Assembly (NCBI RefSeq): GCF_029784155.1
Contig: NC_073691.1
Span: 121,807,474 to 121,871,473 of the forward strand
Source: Uranotaenia lowii
Lineage: Eukaryota; Arthropoda; Insecta; Diptera; Culicidae
Length of the DNA stretch: 64,000 nucleotides
Reading direction: 5' to 3'
Shown: one piece after another, positions 36,537 through 46,193 of the stretch
How positions within the stretch are numbered: position 1 is the first letter of the stretch
Layout of the letters: every line of letters begins with the position of its first letter
Program-made: the position numbers and the translations under genes
Notes under the pieces: model-generated
What the model was told of the DNA's origin: nothing
Seen by the model: only the letters and a program-made list of their open reading frames with translations
Database searches by the model: none

Positions 36537-39325
36537 TCTATTATATAAAATTCTCTTGTAACGGTGTTTGTAGTACTACTCCTCCGATATTACCCAAAAG
36601 GTTCGAATGAAATTATTTTTAGAATATTCTGTAGCCATGCGAATCGGTTTATATCGAATAAAAACAACACAAAGTCGCGTCAATCGTCCGTAATAATTAA
36701 ATTTGTAGTTTTTTGAATGAAATAAAAGTCATGGCTTCCATTTTTTCGAGATTTTTTTTTCCTTTGGGCGGTTTGTTTTTCGTCTCCAAGGTCGAGGCGT
36801 CGCGAGCAGACGTCGTTAGAAGATTGTAACCATGGCATAGCATACTGATCAGTGAGAATATTTTGGCGCGTATTTCTCAACCAAGCATATTTGCAATGCA
36901 AGTGGTGGCGATATGAAGCCTTGATGTAATTTGTTTTGTTCTTGATTCCTAGCTCATTTCTACAGCACATGGTTTTGAAAGACGCCTAGATGTGACTCAG
37001 GTTGACATTTTGCTGACCGAATAAAATATATAATATTTGTTTTGCCAAAATCTGAAATTGAAAAGTCAAGCATCCATTTTTAAAGATTTTCATTTTTTCG
37101 AGGGTTTTTTTTCGTCTCCATGGGCGAGGCATCGCTAGCAAACGTCATTGCAAGATAATAGTAATAAAAAATTAAAAATTAGGCGCCTATTTTTCAACCA
37201 AGTACCTATATTTCTTACACACGTGGGGGCGATATGCAACCTAGATGTGTTTTTTTTGCTTATTTGTACACAGCGCATGGTAATAAATGACGCCTAGATG
37301 TGACACGGATTGATATTTTATCGATCGAATCAAAACCATATAAACGATTTCAAATATTAAAACCATTTTTAATTCGTGTTAATTGAAGTAGTAAATTGTT
37401 GTCCAGAAATAAGAATTTGATAAAGATAAATATGAAATAATGTTATGACACTTTGCGGACGTTTGAAAATAAGAAATTGGGAAGCTTTACATTCAATTTC
37501 GTATAATCCAATACGCCTAGAACGCTAGACACATTAACTGAACAAGAGTCTATTCTATTCTATTTTGTTCATTTATAGAGGATTTTAACCAACTTGTTCA
37601 TTCGTCCTCTCATCAAGAGTCTGTTCTTTGAAATAGATTAGATAGGATTAAACTATTGGATTTTTTGCAAACGTAAATTGAAGTTATCAATAAAACAATC
37701 TACTTTTTAATAACAAAAAGTGATGATATGCATTTCCGGAAGAATTTCAAATAGAAGAGACTTTTGATTCACTTTTTTGTTGAAAAGTTTTGTGATTGAT
37801 ATTCCAGGGGCAGCAGGTTTTTATGATGAACTTTTAATATGAACTGAAAGTGTTAAAAATAATATTTATTCCTGTAATTTCTTAGGTGGAATAAGTGAAA
37901 ACGCGCCATTTAGCTATGAAACATCTACAATTTAAGAATTTTATTCTCCAAAATGGCCAGAAAGGATATCCCGAGTGTTGAATCTAAAGCGGATATTCAA
38001 AATTATTGTAAATGTCTTTGTAAATCGAGGTCTTTTGGTTGAACAGCATTCAGTGAAATTGAAGTACCAAGCATTAATTTATTCCGGAGAAAAACTTATT
38101 AAGGATATAGCAATGGAAGTTGATAAAACAGACAAACAAGAACAAGTATTAAATTCATTTTAAAGTCTTTTTACTGACGCATCTGAAAAAGACCTATGTG
38201 TTTTCACTTGCCCCAATAAATGGGACAAATGTATACTTCGACATTTCCTTTTGTCAACATAACTACTATTTTTTTGAAAATATTACTTTATTCAGAGAAT
38301 ATGAAAGTTGAACTGTGGTGATATTCGTTAGGTTTTGACCGGTGTTTCATTTTTGAAAATTAAGATTTACAGTAAAAAAACACATAATTTTTATTAAGGT
38401 TTTGTTTATATGATAATTTTCAGGAAACAAAATGAACTCATGAAACCATCGAAGCCTGAACAGATTATTTCTTTTCGATCTATTAAATTTTAAACAAAAT
38501 CTGCTTTTCAATAAAATGTTATTAAATCTTAAAAATATAACATAATCCTAAATGAAATCGCAGATCACTACCAACAACGTTCAGGAAATTTTGAAATCAG
38601 AACTGCTTCAATTAAAATCTTTAAAATAATGGGTGAATATATCTAAACATATGTTTTCCTCTTTTCAAAACCAATCGTTTCTTTGATTCATCGGTTTAAA
38701 GTTCAAAGGAATTAATTTGCCTTTTTTGCTTGAATAAAAAAAAGGAATTTGCAATACCCAATATCGCCAGATTAAATTCCATGACAAGTGCTGTTTGGGA
38801 ACAATTTAAGTTGAAATGTGTAAAGTCTATAACTTAAGTATCAGGCGAAACTTTTTGGAAATAATTTTGGTGAAAATATGAATTTTAATTCAAACTGCTT
38901 CGAAAGATGGGGATGGTGAATAAAAAGCTGTTTGAAAATGGTTAGTAAAAAATCTTTTCTTATGTTTTTTTATTTCTTTAGCTCTAAAAAAAACCATAAA
39001 AACCTAATTGGGAGCTGAAAGCGCTGCGTTAGGCAAAATATTCGGCAAATACTCCAAAAATTGTCCCGATATTAAAAACACTATAACAAAATTGAATAAA
39101 TCTACTGAAACATACATATTATCAACATACAGTTATTCATTGAACAAGTTACAAAAATTGAATTTGAAAAGACCCGTTGAGTTTCAATTCTTTGGTTTAA
39201 TATTGATAGAATTGAGCGGGACGACTCGAGTAAAGGGAGAGAAGGGAAATGTAAAGAAAACTAGGAAAAATGGAAAATGGACGCCAAATTGAACATGGTA
39301 AGACGAAGTTTACCGGGTCTGCTAG
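36537..39325 (+). mobile_element. Non-autonomous Helitron (2.8 kb)
   Basis: Begins TCTATTATATAAAATTCTC directly after A (36536) and ends GGGTCTGCTAG directly before T (39326), the A|TC...CTAG|T pattern of Helitrons. Just upstream of CTAG is a short hairpin, GGTAAGACGAAGTTTACC (stem GGTAA/TTACC). No Rep/helicase protein is encoded, so it depends on an autonomous partner. It contains two diverged direct repeats (about 36738-37010 and 37072-37320). The open frames at 37975 and 39008 show no domain. Confidence 0.85.
36738..37325 (+). repeat. Two diverged ~300-bp direct repeats inside the Helitron
   Basis: Shared anchors in order are TTTTTTCGAG, TTTCGTCTCCA, GGCGAGGC or GTCGAGGC, GCAAACGTC or GCAGACGTC, TTTCTCAACCAAG or TTTTTCAACCAAG, GGCGATATG, GACGCCTAGATGTGAC, at offsets of roughly 310-335 bp. 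Substantial divergence indicates an old duplication. Confidence 0.7.
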
Positions 39326-40661
39326 TTTTTCATATAAAATTTAACAAAAAATCTAATTTTGTGACGTGAATTCACTCATTCGCGCTGTTGTAACTCAGCT
39401 AGACTCCATCCGATTTCTATAAATTTTAGAGTTTTAGAATCGTCTTATCATTTTTTAAGAAAATCTCATTTTTGTATTTCAAAAAATGTCATAGTTTTCT
39501 CGTAAAATTAAAAAGTTCCCTTTTTTGTGACGTAAATTCATTCATTTGCGACTGTTTTTGTTCGTTTTTCAAACCAACTACATTGAATATAAACAAATTC
39601 TTTTTTCTACAAAATGAAGCCGTGTTTTTTGGCTTCAAAACATACTAAAAATATTTCCAAAAAAAATTCATCCGTATATTTAAATAAATGATTTTGTAAA
39701 AGTTATTAAAATATCCACTTTGTCCAACAAAAAAAATTGATTTTCAAAATCATCTAAAACATGTATAAAAACTCCTTTTTCTCTTTTTTCCGTTGGTTTT
39801 GAGTGATTTGAGTTATCAAAATTATAGACAATTTTTAGATTTTTTGATACGCGAACGGATAAAAATCACTTTTGAGCGATACAAACGCGTGGATTGTGTC
39901 TAGAGAAACATGAAAATCCAGATTTTTATGGATAACTTTAGTTTCCTTCGGCCGATTTCTTTTGAAAACGGGGTTTCTTAAAGCCCAAATTATGAAAAAT
40001 ATTTAATCCGAGTTAAAATAAAAAAGTTATTAGGCTTCAAAAATGGGGTAACTTTTTTAAGGGTGGTATTCACCAAGGTCTATGCTGCGACGAAATGTTT
40101 GTGCGCCCCGACTCATTTACAATGATGAATATCATCCTTAATAAGTTAACCCATTTTTGAAGTCTAATAACTTTTTTATTTGAACTCGAATCAAATTGCA
40201 GTCTTCGGGTGAAATATATTTCATAATTCGAGCTTTAAGAAAACTCGTTTCTTATCGGGCGTAGAAAACCAAAGTTATTGATGAAAAACTGGTTTTTCAT
40301 GTTTTTTTCCGAACAAAATGTCTCAAAATCCCATACAAGCTTCAGGCTCGTTGAGCGACCCCTTCCCGTGATCCGATCTGGCCCAATTTTGGCATGAGAT
40401 TTTACACTAGGCCTAGGATCAATTTTTGCCTGCAGCGCATAACATTTTACAGGTTTTGAATTTCCCATACAATTTCAGGGCAGTCTACTGCTTATTTTAC
40501 TACTTTATCATTATAAAAAAAACTCGTAGTTAGTTGAAAGATTTTAATTTTTATCTTCTCTGAATCATTCTTCGTAAAAAATAATATTCACAACGAAAGT
40601 ATTATTCCTTTTAATCATTAGTTTGATGAAGGATGTGTGAGAGAAAAATTGTCATACTCAC

Positions 40662-40813
40662 ATTTTTGCTGAGCCGTTTGATCTGGTGCGTCCCTTTCCA
40701 CCAGGAAATGACTGCTTCCGGTCGGGAACCGGAACTCTTGCACTCGATGTCGTACCGTTTGGCGGCAGAAACGAACTTCTCTTTGACCAGAATGTGCACA
40801 GCGACTGGTTTCA
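40662..40813 (-). CDS. Sidestep-family Ig protein exon: Ig3, N-terminal half
   Basis: Encodes the Ig2/Ig3 linker and the front half of Ig3: KPVAVHILVKEKFVSAAKRY, the first cysteine in DIECKSSGSRPEA, the core tryptophan pair in VISWWKGTHQ, then IKRLSKN. It is 152 nt with acceptor TTTACGACAG upstream (40815-40814) and donor GTGAGTAT from 40661. It opens with the last two bases of a split Leu codon supplied by the exon ending at 41040, giving DVNLKPVAV, and ends in phase 0. The WWKG and KPVAVHIL signatures are typical of sidestep proteins. The exon lies 226 bp from its upstream neighbour but 17.1 kb from the exon that completes the same domain. Confidence 0.92.
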
Positions 40814-41039
40814 CTGTCGTAAAGTGACATAAGCGAAGATTCGGGTAAGGCATGGTGTGCATGTGGAGAAAAATGAAGGTTTGTTAGAATTAGCGCCTAT
40901 CCGGATCAGCAAACAGCACAGCTCTAGCTTAAGCGCCCCAACTAACACTTCTATCTAGTTAGAAGCCGCGGCAGCGAAACGTCCACACAAATAATCGGGG
41001 GCCCAGTCAACTGTCCAGGACCTTACGGGTAATACTTAC
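40814..41039 (-). other. 226-bp intron of the sidestep-family gene
   Basis: Donor GTAAGTATT (41039 downward), acceptor TTTACGACAG (ending 40814). Short and repeat-free, unlike the two giant introns downstream. Confidence 0.85.
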
Positions 41040-41243
41040 GATTTACGTCCAGCACTACGACTTTGCTGTTCGGAGGTGTCAGATTGGTGTTACTAGCGAC
41101 GCACATCAATCTGGCATCCAAATGCTGCCGGCCAATGTTCGGATAGGACAAATGATTGACCGTTGTCCCATCGGGTCTGGTTTCGTACGACTCGTCTATG
41201 ACCGTGTTGTCCAGATACCAGGTCACGTTCGGTCGAGGACGTC
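41040..41243 (-). CDS. Sidestep-family Ig protein exon: Ig2, C-terminal half
   Basis: Encodes the core of Ig2: GRPRPNVTWYLDNTVIDESY with the Ig tryptophan and an NVT glycosylation site. After this come HLSYPNIGRQHLDARLMCVA with the second cysteine, NTNLTPP, and the strand leading out of the domain, KVVVLDVN. It is 204 nt (2 nt, 67 codons, 1 nt). The acceptor is CTGCCCTTCCAG and the donor GTAAGTATT. Both split codons (Gly with the upstream exon, Leu with the downstream exon) restore a continuous frame. RPRPNVTWYLD and ARLMCVASN are the pattern of sidestep Ig2 domains. Confidence 0.93.
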
Positions 41244-41678
41244 CTGGAAGGGCAGCAGAGGAAACAATATTCATCAAATAGAAATGTCCGCGCGTTTATC
41301 AGTTCTCTAGCCTAGCGCGCCATCAAAACGCCACCCCAGAAACGGGCAGTTCCAGTCGGAAACAGGACGCAAATTTGAATTGACCTTAGTGAAACAGCGT
41401 CCTTAGTGTCATAAAAATACACCTTTTTAATCATTTGTCAAATTCACATTCGTGCTATTTGTCAATAGATGTTTTATCTATTTTTTTGTTTTTTTCTTCT
41501 GTGTGAATTTTTAAGGAAAAACAACGATTTACGAGTGATTAATTCAATCAAAAATCTATCTAGTCTGCACAAATCATCAATTTGCGTAGCCCCAGTTTAT
41601 CATGGAACAATTGGCAAATCACAGGAATTCTGAATGATCACACCCAGCAGCTCGGCAACTGATGGCCGGCAAACTCAC
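41244..41678 (-). other. 435-bp intron of the sidestep-family gene
   Basis: Donor GTGAGTTTG at the upper end and acceptor CCCTTCCAG at the lower end. No repeat or small RNA was recognised. Confidence 0.85.
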
Positions 41679-41789
41679 CTCCTTTCACCTCGCAAACGAG
41701 CTGGATGTCGCTGCCTTCGCTGTACGGTTCCACCGTATTGGTCCTCTCCCGGCGCCTCGAGTCGTAGATAACGGGCCTATCCGGCGGAA
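41679..41789 (-). CDS. Sidestep-family Ig protein exon: start of Ig2
   Basis: The most upstream exon I can support. It encodes PPDRPVIYDSRRRERT, then VEPYSEGSDIQLVCEVKG with the first cysteine of Ig2. It is 111 nt (2 nt, 36 codons, 1 nt), with acceptor TCTTCCTCCGCAG and donor GTGAGTTT. PPxxPxIxD followed by a charged stretch and EGSDIQLVCEV is the canonical sidestep Ig1/Ig2 boundary. It opens in phase 1, so an upstream exon encoding the V-type Ig1 domain must exist. I could not find one between 41790 and 64000 on the minus strand. Confidence 0.92.
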
Positions 41790-42218
41790 CTGCGGAGGAA
41801 GACACAAGGAAACATATCTATTTAGAATTGGAGTCCGAGGAACAGAACAGAATGTTTTGTGTGCCCGTCCCTCGAAGCGCTTCCCATCGAACATCGAGTG
41901 GTAGGTTACTCAATCGTTGCGTTGTTACTTAGCTGTCGGTTTGAAAGTTTTTAGGTTTTAAAATAGGAATTCACAGTTTTTGGAATTCTTATATTTTAAA
42001 AACAATATTGAATACTGATTAAAATGATTAAAAAAACAGCGATATTTTAACCTTAGAAAATCAGAATTTTTAAATATTAACAAATTATTTTCAAATGCAT
42101 TAAATTAAAACATCCAAATTCATTACAGAGAACGAAAAATCATTTCAAACATGAATCTGCATAAATATATCTCATGATGAATCTGTTCAAGTTACAAGTT
42201 TGATTATTACTGGGACAT
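41790..42218. other. Upstream intron sequence, no gene seen
   Basis: Follows the acceptor of the first visible exon. It is AT-rich, with no exon or repeat end recognised before the MITE at 42219. Confidence 0.5.
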
Positions 42219-43057
42219 AGGGGAGATAAGGGCATAGCGAGCACCCGGGGTATAATAAACACTCCTCTTTTCTACAAAAGTACGTATCTTCAGTAAAAAA
42301 AAATTTGTTTCGTACTACCTATAGTATTAATTTTTCACCAATAAAAAATATCCTTCTTTACAGAAATATTAAAAAATATCCAGCTCGGTTCTCAAGTGAC
42401 AAAAATATTATAATTTTTGAGCACCACGGAATACGCTTTCATGACCTTTAAATCATCTTGATCTAAAATGTACGCACTGCAAAATGATTTACACATAGTT
42501 TCTCAATTTTCACCATCATTAAATTTTTAATTTTCCACTTTAATCAATTTTAAAACGAGTTTTTACATAAATTGGTTGACTCGGGGCGAACAGAGCTATA
42601 TCAATCGGGGCACGATGAGCGTTTTCTGCCGTACAATCTAGCAGTGAATACACCTCGATTAAGTCAATTGAATAATAGAGCTACAGCTTGACTTATTTCA
42701 TCTGACGATTTGGCATATTGGTAAGGTGTTTGAGAGGTAATCAATAGACTCGAGTTCGATTCCTGTTCGAGGTGATTTTTTTTTCAAATACCATTCATGC
42801 TATCCTATCGTGCCCCGATTAATGGTGCTTATACTGCCCCAGTGGGGGTTCTCATTATGCCCCTACATTGACTGATTTCCAGCTTTTGGCAAAAAAAAAA
42901 TTAAAATGATTTTTCAAACGTTTTATTCGACCTTTTAAGGTTTCAGCCCGTTTCCGATTTTTTTAGTATCTGAACACAAAACAATGAAGTAAATAAAAAA
43001 TTTCTACGGTTAAATTAGCGTCCTTCTTGAGGTGGCCATCATGCCTTTATCTCCCCC
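42219..43057. mobile_element. ~840-bp TIR element with an internal tRNA-like module
   Basis: Left end AGGGGAGATAAGGGCATAGC is inverted at the right as ATGCCTTTATCTCCCCC (about 17 matching bases, one mismatch). Subterminal GGGGCA/TGCCCC motifs recur inside. It carries the tRNA-like module at 42709-42784. No coding frame and no clear target duplication. Confidence 0.7.
42709..42784 (+). repeat. tRNA-like SINE head (pol III A and B boxes)
   Basis: TGGCATATTGG (42711-42721, A box) and GAGTTCGATTC (42752-42762, close to the B-box consensus) are followed by GATTTTTTTTT, a pol III stop. Spacing and flanks match the module at 10019-10094. The predicted acceptor stem is absent, so it is a SINE-type derivative and not a tRNA gene. 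Confidence 0.65.
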
Positions 43058-43419
43058 AGAGTTATATACACAATGCCCTAGCAATTCCTTTTGCTATTTC
43101 CGTGAGTAATTGGTGCTTCGATTAACGCGAATATTTTTGTTTTGAAGCGAGTATAAAGTAAACAATTCATTTCCATACCTATTTAGTTAAGCACGTGCAC
43201 TAAAATGTGCCTTTCTGGAATTATAACTGAGTTAAAACTACTGAAGCAAATGCTAGTTTCTTATTCTGCAAGATTCCAGGATATAATATAAATATAATCT
43301 TAAGATTTTCTTAAATTTAAAAAATTTAAACTGATATTTGAATACCAAACCAACAAGGAGGTTGCGTTCTATGATTTCAACGAAATTTCGGATTTATAAA
43401 CTTCTGGAGTCATCTATGT

Positions 43420-44100
43420 GGTACCGAAAACTGGAGTAAGTTTGATCAGCACAATTTCCACACAATCATCAATAACTTAGTCTAAAGTTTAAATATCTGA
43501 ATATATTTTTATAAGTTTTAAAGCCTTTGGATTGAGTCTCAAATAGACAAAATAACGTATTTTTGGGAAATATTTGCTGTTTGTCAAGATGTAATTTGAA
43601 AATCTTTAAATATCTTTTTTTTGGAAGCTCGCAAACAAACACCTTTTCTAATGAAATAAAAGCAATTAGAAGCAATCGGAGTGTTTTTTTGTGAAAGTTT
43701 AGCTTTTTTTCTTGATTAATGTATAGATTTAGTGTTATTTTTTCTGGTGAGACATTTTCGAAGAGAAAGCCTGTATGGCGTATATGACGAGGAACCCTAT
43801 CAAATGGTAAAACTTGTACCAAAAATGGGAACAGTGAAAGGGACTTATAAGTAGTATTTATTTAAAATTTCATTTGTTTTGTAGCAATAAAACATTCAGC
43901 GATATTTTTAATTTTTGTCCTTAAATTTTTGCAGCAACTTTGCCATCTTTTGATTAGAAATGTATTTGAAAGAAAATGTTAGAAAGCCGTTTGTTCTTCA
44001 ATAATTGACGTTTTTAATGACGTTTTAAAGCCTTTTTTCTAACGGCTTCAAATTTATAATTAAAAAGAAGTTGGGATACGTTGAAAGCATGTAAAAGTAA
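43420..44100 (+). repeat. GGGGTAA-type MITE relative, copy 1
   Basis: Starts GTACCGAAAACTGGAGTAAG and runs TTTGATCAGC, CACACAATCATCAATAA, TTAGTCTAAAGTTTAAAT, then CTCGCAAACAAAC and CCTATCAAATGGT. It is collinear with 45064-46085 in the same orientation but well diverged. The 117-codon minus-strand frame inside it (43469-43822) has no domain and coincides with the repeat. Confidence 0.7.
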
Positions 44101-45063
44101 CTCTTTCCAAAATATTCAATAATGAATGAATGAATGAATGAATGAAAAATGTGATCAAAGGTAATCAAATTTTCGGTACATTTTATTAAATGAATTAATT
44201 TTTCATCGTTCGTAGAAACTTATTATTTTTCTACTGAATTTCTTCATGTTCATCTTATAACTAATGTGTCTTTCTTCCTGATTAGTTTTATAAGTATTGT
44301 GATGACTCTTCTTTTTTTGTTCACTTCGCTCACACGCCAGAGACAGAGGCCGAACGCGACTGTAGTCTCGCAAACTAGTTTATAGACTGACTCGGCCACA
44401 CGCTTACATTTTCACGCTGAACTAATTAAACCCACACAGTGTCGTACACGATCAGAAATAAAACAATATTTCATACAATAAATCAATCAATCTAACTTTA
44501 CACAGTAAATAATTAACCTGAATATGTATATATTTATTTTTTTTTCTAAAAATTCAATTAATTCCTACACTGTACTACCACACCACAAGTAAGTATTCTT
44601 TACACCATCAAAAAAATCTCGGAGAAGTGAAACATCACTATTTCTCATTATTAAAAACCACATTGATTGAAAAAAAGGTGATAATAATCCGTCTTACTTT
44701 TATTAAGTTCATATCTCAATATTCTATTACATTTTTTTTATCAATAACTCCTTCTTCAAATTTATTTTAACTATCGATGTTCATTTGCCTATCAATATTT
44801 ATTTATTTGTTTAAGTAAACATCAATGTCTACCTCAGTTAGACTGTTTTTTTTTTTTAAGTCGATTAAAACTGGGAACAATAATTCTGACCAAAACTTCA
44901 CATAATATAAACTTTCATAAATATACGGGGAAGGGCGGGTGTCGACTTGAATTATGCAGATAGGTACCTGAAGTCCTTCCAATAATTATTTTCTCAATAT
45001 TCAGCCCATCGTAGATAAACAATCACGCTATAAAGTTATATACGTTAAACACAGTCTTCGTTT
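44101..45063. other. Spacer with (AATG)n microsatellite
   Basis: A short (AATG)n run of about six units lies at 44121-44146. The 44330-44470 stretch is less AT-rich (CAAACTAGTTTATAGACTGA) and could be part of an old LTR, but no partner LTR, primer-binding site or protein was found. Otherwise no gene seen. Confidence 0.4.
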
Positions 45064-46085
45064 TAAGGTAGTACCGTAAAACGGGGTAATTGTGATCACC
45101 GGGGTAACTTTGACCAACAATAAATTTTTCCACATTATCATCAATTATTCAGTCTATAGTTTGAATTTTTCAAAATTGTTTCCTACGTTTGAAAGCCTGT
45201 TTATTAAGTTTTAAATAGGCAGTATCCGGTTTGTATTTGAATTTTTTTTCTGTAAGTAAAAATGTAATTACAAAATCTTAAAATATCCATTTTTTCCAAG
45301 GCTCGCAAACAAACTGCTCTCCGAATGATACCAAAAACCATTTAGAAGTAAACGGATTGTTGAATGTGAAAGAACAACTTTTTCTTTTCTTTGAATATGT
45401 ATATATTAAAAGTGCTTTTCTTAAAGTCATGTAATGATAAATTTATTATATTTAAAAAATAAGGACATTTTCCAAGAGTAAGCCCGTATTGGAAAAATGG
45501 ATGGAAATCCTATCAAATGGTTAACTTTGAAGAAAAAATGAAAATGGAAATTGTGGGAGGGCCTAGGAGAATGTGTGAAGGTAAAATTTCATTAGAATTT
45601 TGAAGCTAAAACTATTTTGCAATTGTTATAATTTTTGCCCCTAAATGTATGCAGCATCATTGTTCTTTTTCGATTATAAATTTATTTTTTTTTTTTGTTT
45701 CGATTATAGTCGTTTTACCATCTTTATGGCATTCGCGACTTTTTTCGCTTATAAATGTTTTTAGAAGAAAACGCTGAAAAGCAAGGTAAAATTGATAAAC
45801 TAACGTTTGTAATTTTTATGAAAGGGGTTTTTTTATCCTATATGAGCAAGAAATCTCGATAAAACTGTCCCCAACAAAACCCCAAAGCATCAAATTCTGA
45901 AGAGAGACGAATTTGATTTTAAAATCTAGTAGTCTAATAAATTTCTGTAACCATGTTTTACGTTCATAGAAGTCGAGTACTGGTTTTAAAAATATGAAAC
46001 ATGCCACATTTCCCTTAACAGAAAAAATAATCGAAAAATATTGAAAAAAAAGTGATCAATCTTACCCCTGATTACGTTACCTTAA
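45064..46085 (+). mobile_element. ~1.0-kb MITE, GGGGTAATTGTGATCACC family
   Basis: The left end TAAGGTAGTACCGTAAAACG continues GGGTAATTGTGATCACC. The right end GTGATCAATCTTACCCCTG continues ATTACGTTACCTTAA. These are imperfect inverted repeats (GGGGTAA, TGATCA, GGTAAC, TTAAGG). No open frame of note. A diverged relative lies at 43420-44100. Confidence 0.65.
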
Positions 46086-46193
46086 ACACACGCATTGTGA
46101 TTAAGCAATGTCACTGCTGCTATTAGAGTGTAGTCATTAAAGTGCATTAAAATTCGAGATTTAGTTTTCTTTTGTGATAAAAATATAGCCATA

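Larger units (their letters stand above)
35578..40487. mobile_element. Long-TIR element split by a Helitron
   Basis: Left arm 35578-~35755 (TAGACTGCACC..., GTTATGTGCTGCAGGC, CGGATCACGGGA, GTCGCTCAACGAGC, TTGTATGGGATTTTGAGA) is matched in inverse order by 40487-~40310. Inside, TGACGTGAATTCAC-like motifs recur at about 35753, 35937, 36126, 36168 (inverse), 39361 and 39527 on both sides of the Helitron at 36537-39325. Removing the Helitron leaves a ~2.1-kb element. An inner inverted repeat (about 39940-40070 against 40110-40270) lies near the right end. No transposase is visible. Confidence 0.75.

Noticed and set aside
42709..42784. Functional tRNA gene
   Set aside because: A and B boxes are present but the acceptor stem and cloverleaf do not form, and a sister copy is embedded in repeat DNA; called a SINE-type module instead.
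43469..43822. 117-codon minus-strand frame
   Set aside because: Falls inside a MITE relative, and the homologous part of the other copy does not keep it open.
44330..44560. Solo LTR
   Set aside because: Composition shift and a possible LTR-like tail only; no TG...CA borders with target duplication could be set.
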